Assembly: GCA_024280975.1 (NCBI GenBank)
Contig: JAMXLQ010000152.1
Span: 1 to 5,434, forward strand
Length of the DNA: 5,434 bases
Reading direction: 5' to 3'
Source of the DNA: Methanosarcina sp.
Lineage (GTDB): Archaea; Halobacteriota; Methanosarcinia; Methanosarcinales; Methanosarcinaceae
Positions 4,644-5,434 of this stretch are shown here, piece by piece. Each line of letters starts with the position of its first letter. Positions within the stretch are counted from its first letter, which is position 1. The translations under genes and the position numbers were made by a program. Below the pieces are notes generated by a model. The model worked only from the letters and a program-made list of their open reading frames with translations, was not told where the DNA came from and did not search any database.

Positions 4644-5434
4644 TTAATTTTTGGAGACTTTAATATATCCAGAAACGGTTTTTGTGTTACTTCCGGCAGC
4701 ATTCTTTACTGTTAAGCTAACAGTATATTTTCCTGCCTTACTGTATGTGTGTGCAGGATTCTTGGTTGTTGAATACGTTCCATCTCCAAAACTCCATTTC
4801 CACGAAGTTGGCGATCCTGTACTCTTGTCAGTAAACTGAACTTTTAGTGGGGCTTTTCCAGAGGTTGGAGATGCAGAAAAAGCAGCAATCGGTTTTGTTA
4901 CAATTGTAACATTTATGTAACCGGACTTTGTTGTGGTGTTACTTCCAGCACTGTTCGTTACTTTTAAGCTGACAGTATATTTTCCGGCTTTAGAATAGGT
5001 ATGTGTAGGATTCTTGGTTGTTGAATACGTTCCATCTCCAAAGTTCCATTTCCATGAAGTAGGTGTTCCCGTGCTCTTGTCAGTAAATGACACTGTCAAA
5101 GGTGAATTTCCTGTCGTTTTGGATGCAGAAAAGTCAGCAACAGGAGCTTTGGATACAGGAGTTTTAGATATCTTGTTTCCGCTAGTTACGGCATTTTTAA
5201 CATTTTTGATTGTGATCCCAGAAGAGGAATTTGATGTATTCACATTTATCAAGGTGTTATTTTGTATTTTCACAGCACCATTTTTTAAAGAATTCCCATC
5301 TATATATATTCCATCCATTTTTATATTTGAAAATTTATTATTAAAAATAGTTAAATTTACCCTATTTATTAGTAACTTCTGATACACACCTTGATGTGAG
5401 AGATTGCTAAAAGTGTTTCCGCTTATTAATATAT
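4644..5434 (-). CDS. Beta-helix and PKD surface protein, 5' end beyond window
   Basis: The reading frame stays open from the stop at 4644-4646 to the window edge, so only the last 262 residues are seen and the true start lies to the right. An internal GTG at 5385-5387 could be mistaken for a start, but ISGNTFSNLSHQG upstream in the same frame continues the repeat pattern. Visible residues 1 to about 90 are right-handed parallel beta-helix rungs (GNTFSN, NNKFSNI..DGIYIDGN, IQNNTLINVN, GITIKNVKNAVTSGNKI), as in NosD/pectate-lyase-like surface proteins. Two PKD domains follow (about 97-176 and 181-261), each with FTDKSTG, SWKWNFGDG or SWKWSFGDG, YSTTKNP.HTYSKAGKYTVSL, and the protein ends just after the second (KVSKN). 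No C-terminal anchor or PGF-CTERM-type tail is present. The family is typical of large Methanosarcina envelope proteins; the beta-helix may bind or cut polysaccharide, but no catalytic residues are visible in this part. Confidence 0.85.
   Translation of the reverse strand, partial: ILISGNTFSNLSHQGVYQKLLINRVNLTIFNNKFSNIKMDGIYIDGNSLKNGAVKIQNNTLINVNTSNSSSGITIKNVKNAVTSGNKISKTPVSKAPVADFSASKTTGNSPLTVSFTDKSTGTPTSWKWNFGDGTYSTTKNPTHTYSKAGKYTVSLKVTNSAGSNTTTKSGYINVTIVTKPIAAFSASPTSGKAPLKVQFTDKSTGSPTSWKWSFGDGTYSTTKNPAHTYSKAGKYTVSLTVKNAAGSNTKTVSGYIKVSKN
4650..5144 (-). repeat. Tandem duplication of a PKD domain
   Basis: The two PKD domains are offset by 252 bases in their core. Positions 4755-4790 and 5007-5042 are identical for 36 bases, and the flanks on either side (for example TCCATTTCCA.GAAGT) are nearly so. 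Identity at synonymous sites over this length points to a recent duplication or gene conversion between the modules; the outer strands of the domains have diverged more. Confidence 0.8.

Noticed and set aside
4651..5382. Plus-strand open frames opposite the beta-helix/PKD gene
   Set aside because: Antisense of a clear PKD duplication; the two frames resemble each other only because the PKD modules do.
1..5434. CRISPR array, tRNA, rRNA, toxin-antitoxin or defence cassette
   Set aside because: No regularly spaced direct repeats, no RNA-gene signatures and no pair of small overlapping genes are visible.

Overview
The window looks like a chromosomal stretch from a methanogenic archaeon of the genus Methanosarcina; the species cannot be resolved by eye. 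The grounds are a protein I recognise as the Methanosarcina UPF0228 type, several secreted PKD-domain and beta-propeller surface proteins, AT-rich intergenic DNA with archaeal TATA-like boxes and few Shine-Dalgarno sites, and many small inverted-repeat elements between genes. These assignments rest on pattern memory, not on a search.

Layout, left to right. Positions 1-251 hold two small inverted-repeat (MITE-like) elements of different families, only a few bases apart. A short secreted protein with two PKD domains follows at 289-879 on the minus strand. Its upstream side is occupied by another MITE-like element (907-1023), which fills the divergent promoter region. To the right, a plus-strand gene (1102-1716) encodes a small radical SAM protein of the TatD-associated type. 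A gene-free stretch (1717-1971) between convergent genes carries a palindrome and a hairpin/T-rich terminator zone. Next come two co-directional minus-strand genes: a membrane-anchored UPF0228 protein (1972-2538) and a 499-residue type-I membrane protein (2657-4156) with an eight-repeat beta-propeller that is probably outside the cell. A 487-base gap (4157-4643) contains a third copy of the MITE family (4360-4477) and a cluster of three hairpins (4531-4639). The window ends inside a large minus-strand gene (4644 to beyond 5434) for a right-handed beta-helix protein with two C-terminal PKD domains.

Four of the five genes encode exported or membrane-anchored proteins, so the region is mainly a cell-surface neighbourhood. 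The radical SAM enzyme is the only clear cytoplasmic protein and lacks its usual TatD partner here. I see no compact operon and no convincing evidence of a new multi-gene system. The most noteworthy material is the MITE family and how it sits against promoters and gene ends, the exact 40-residue propeller register, the UAG stop in a genus able to decode UAG as pyrrolysine, the recent PKD duplication, and the hairpin cluster.
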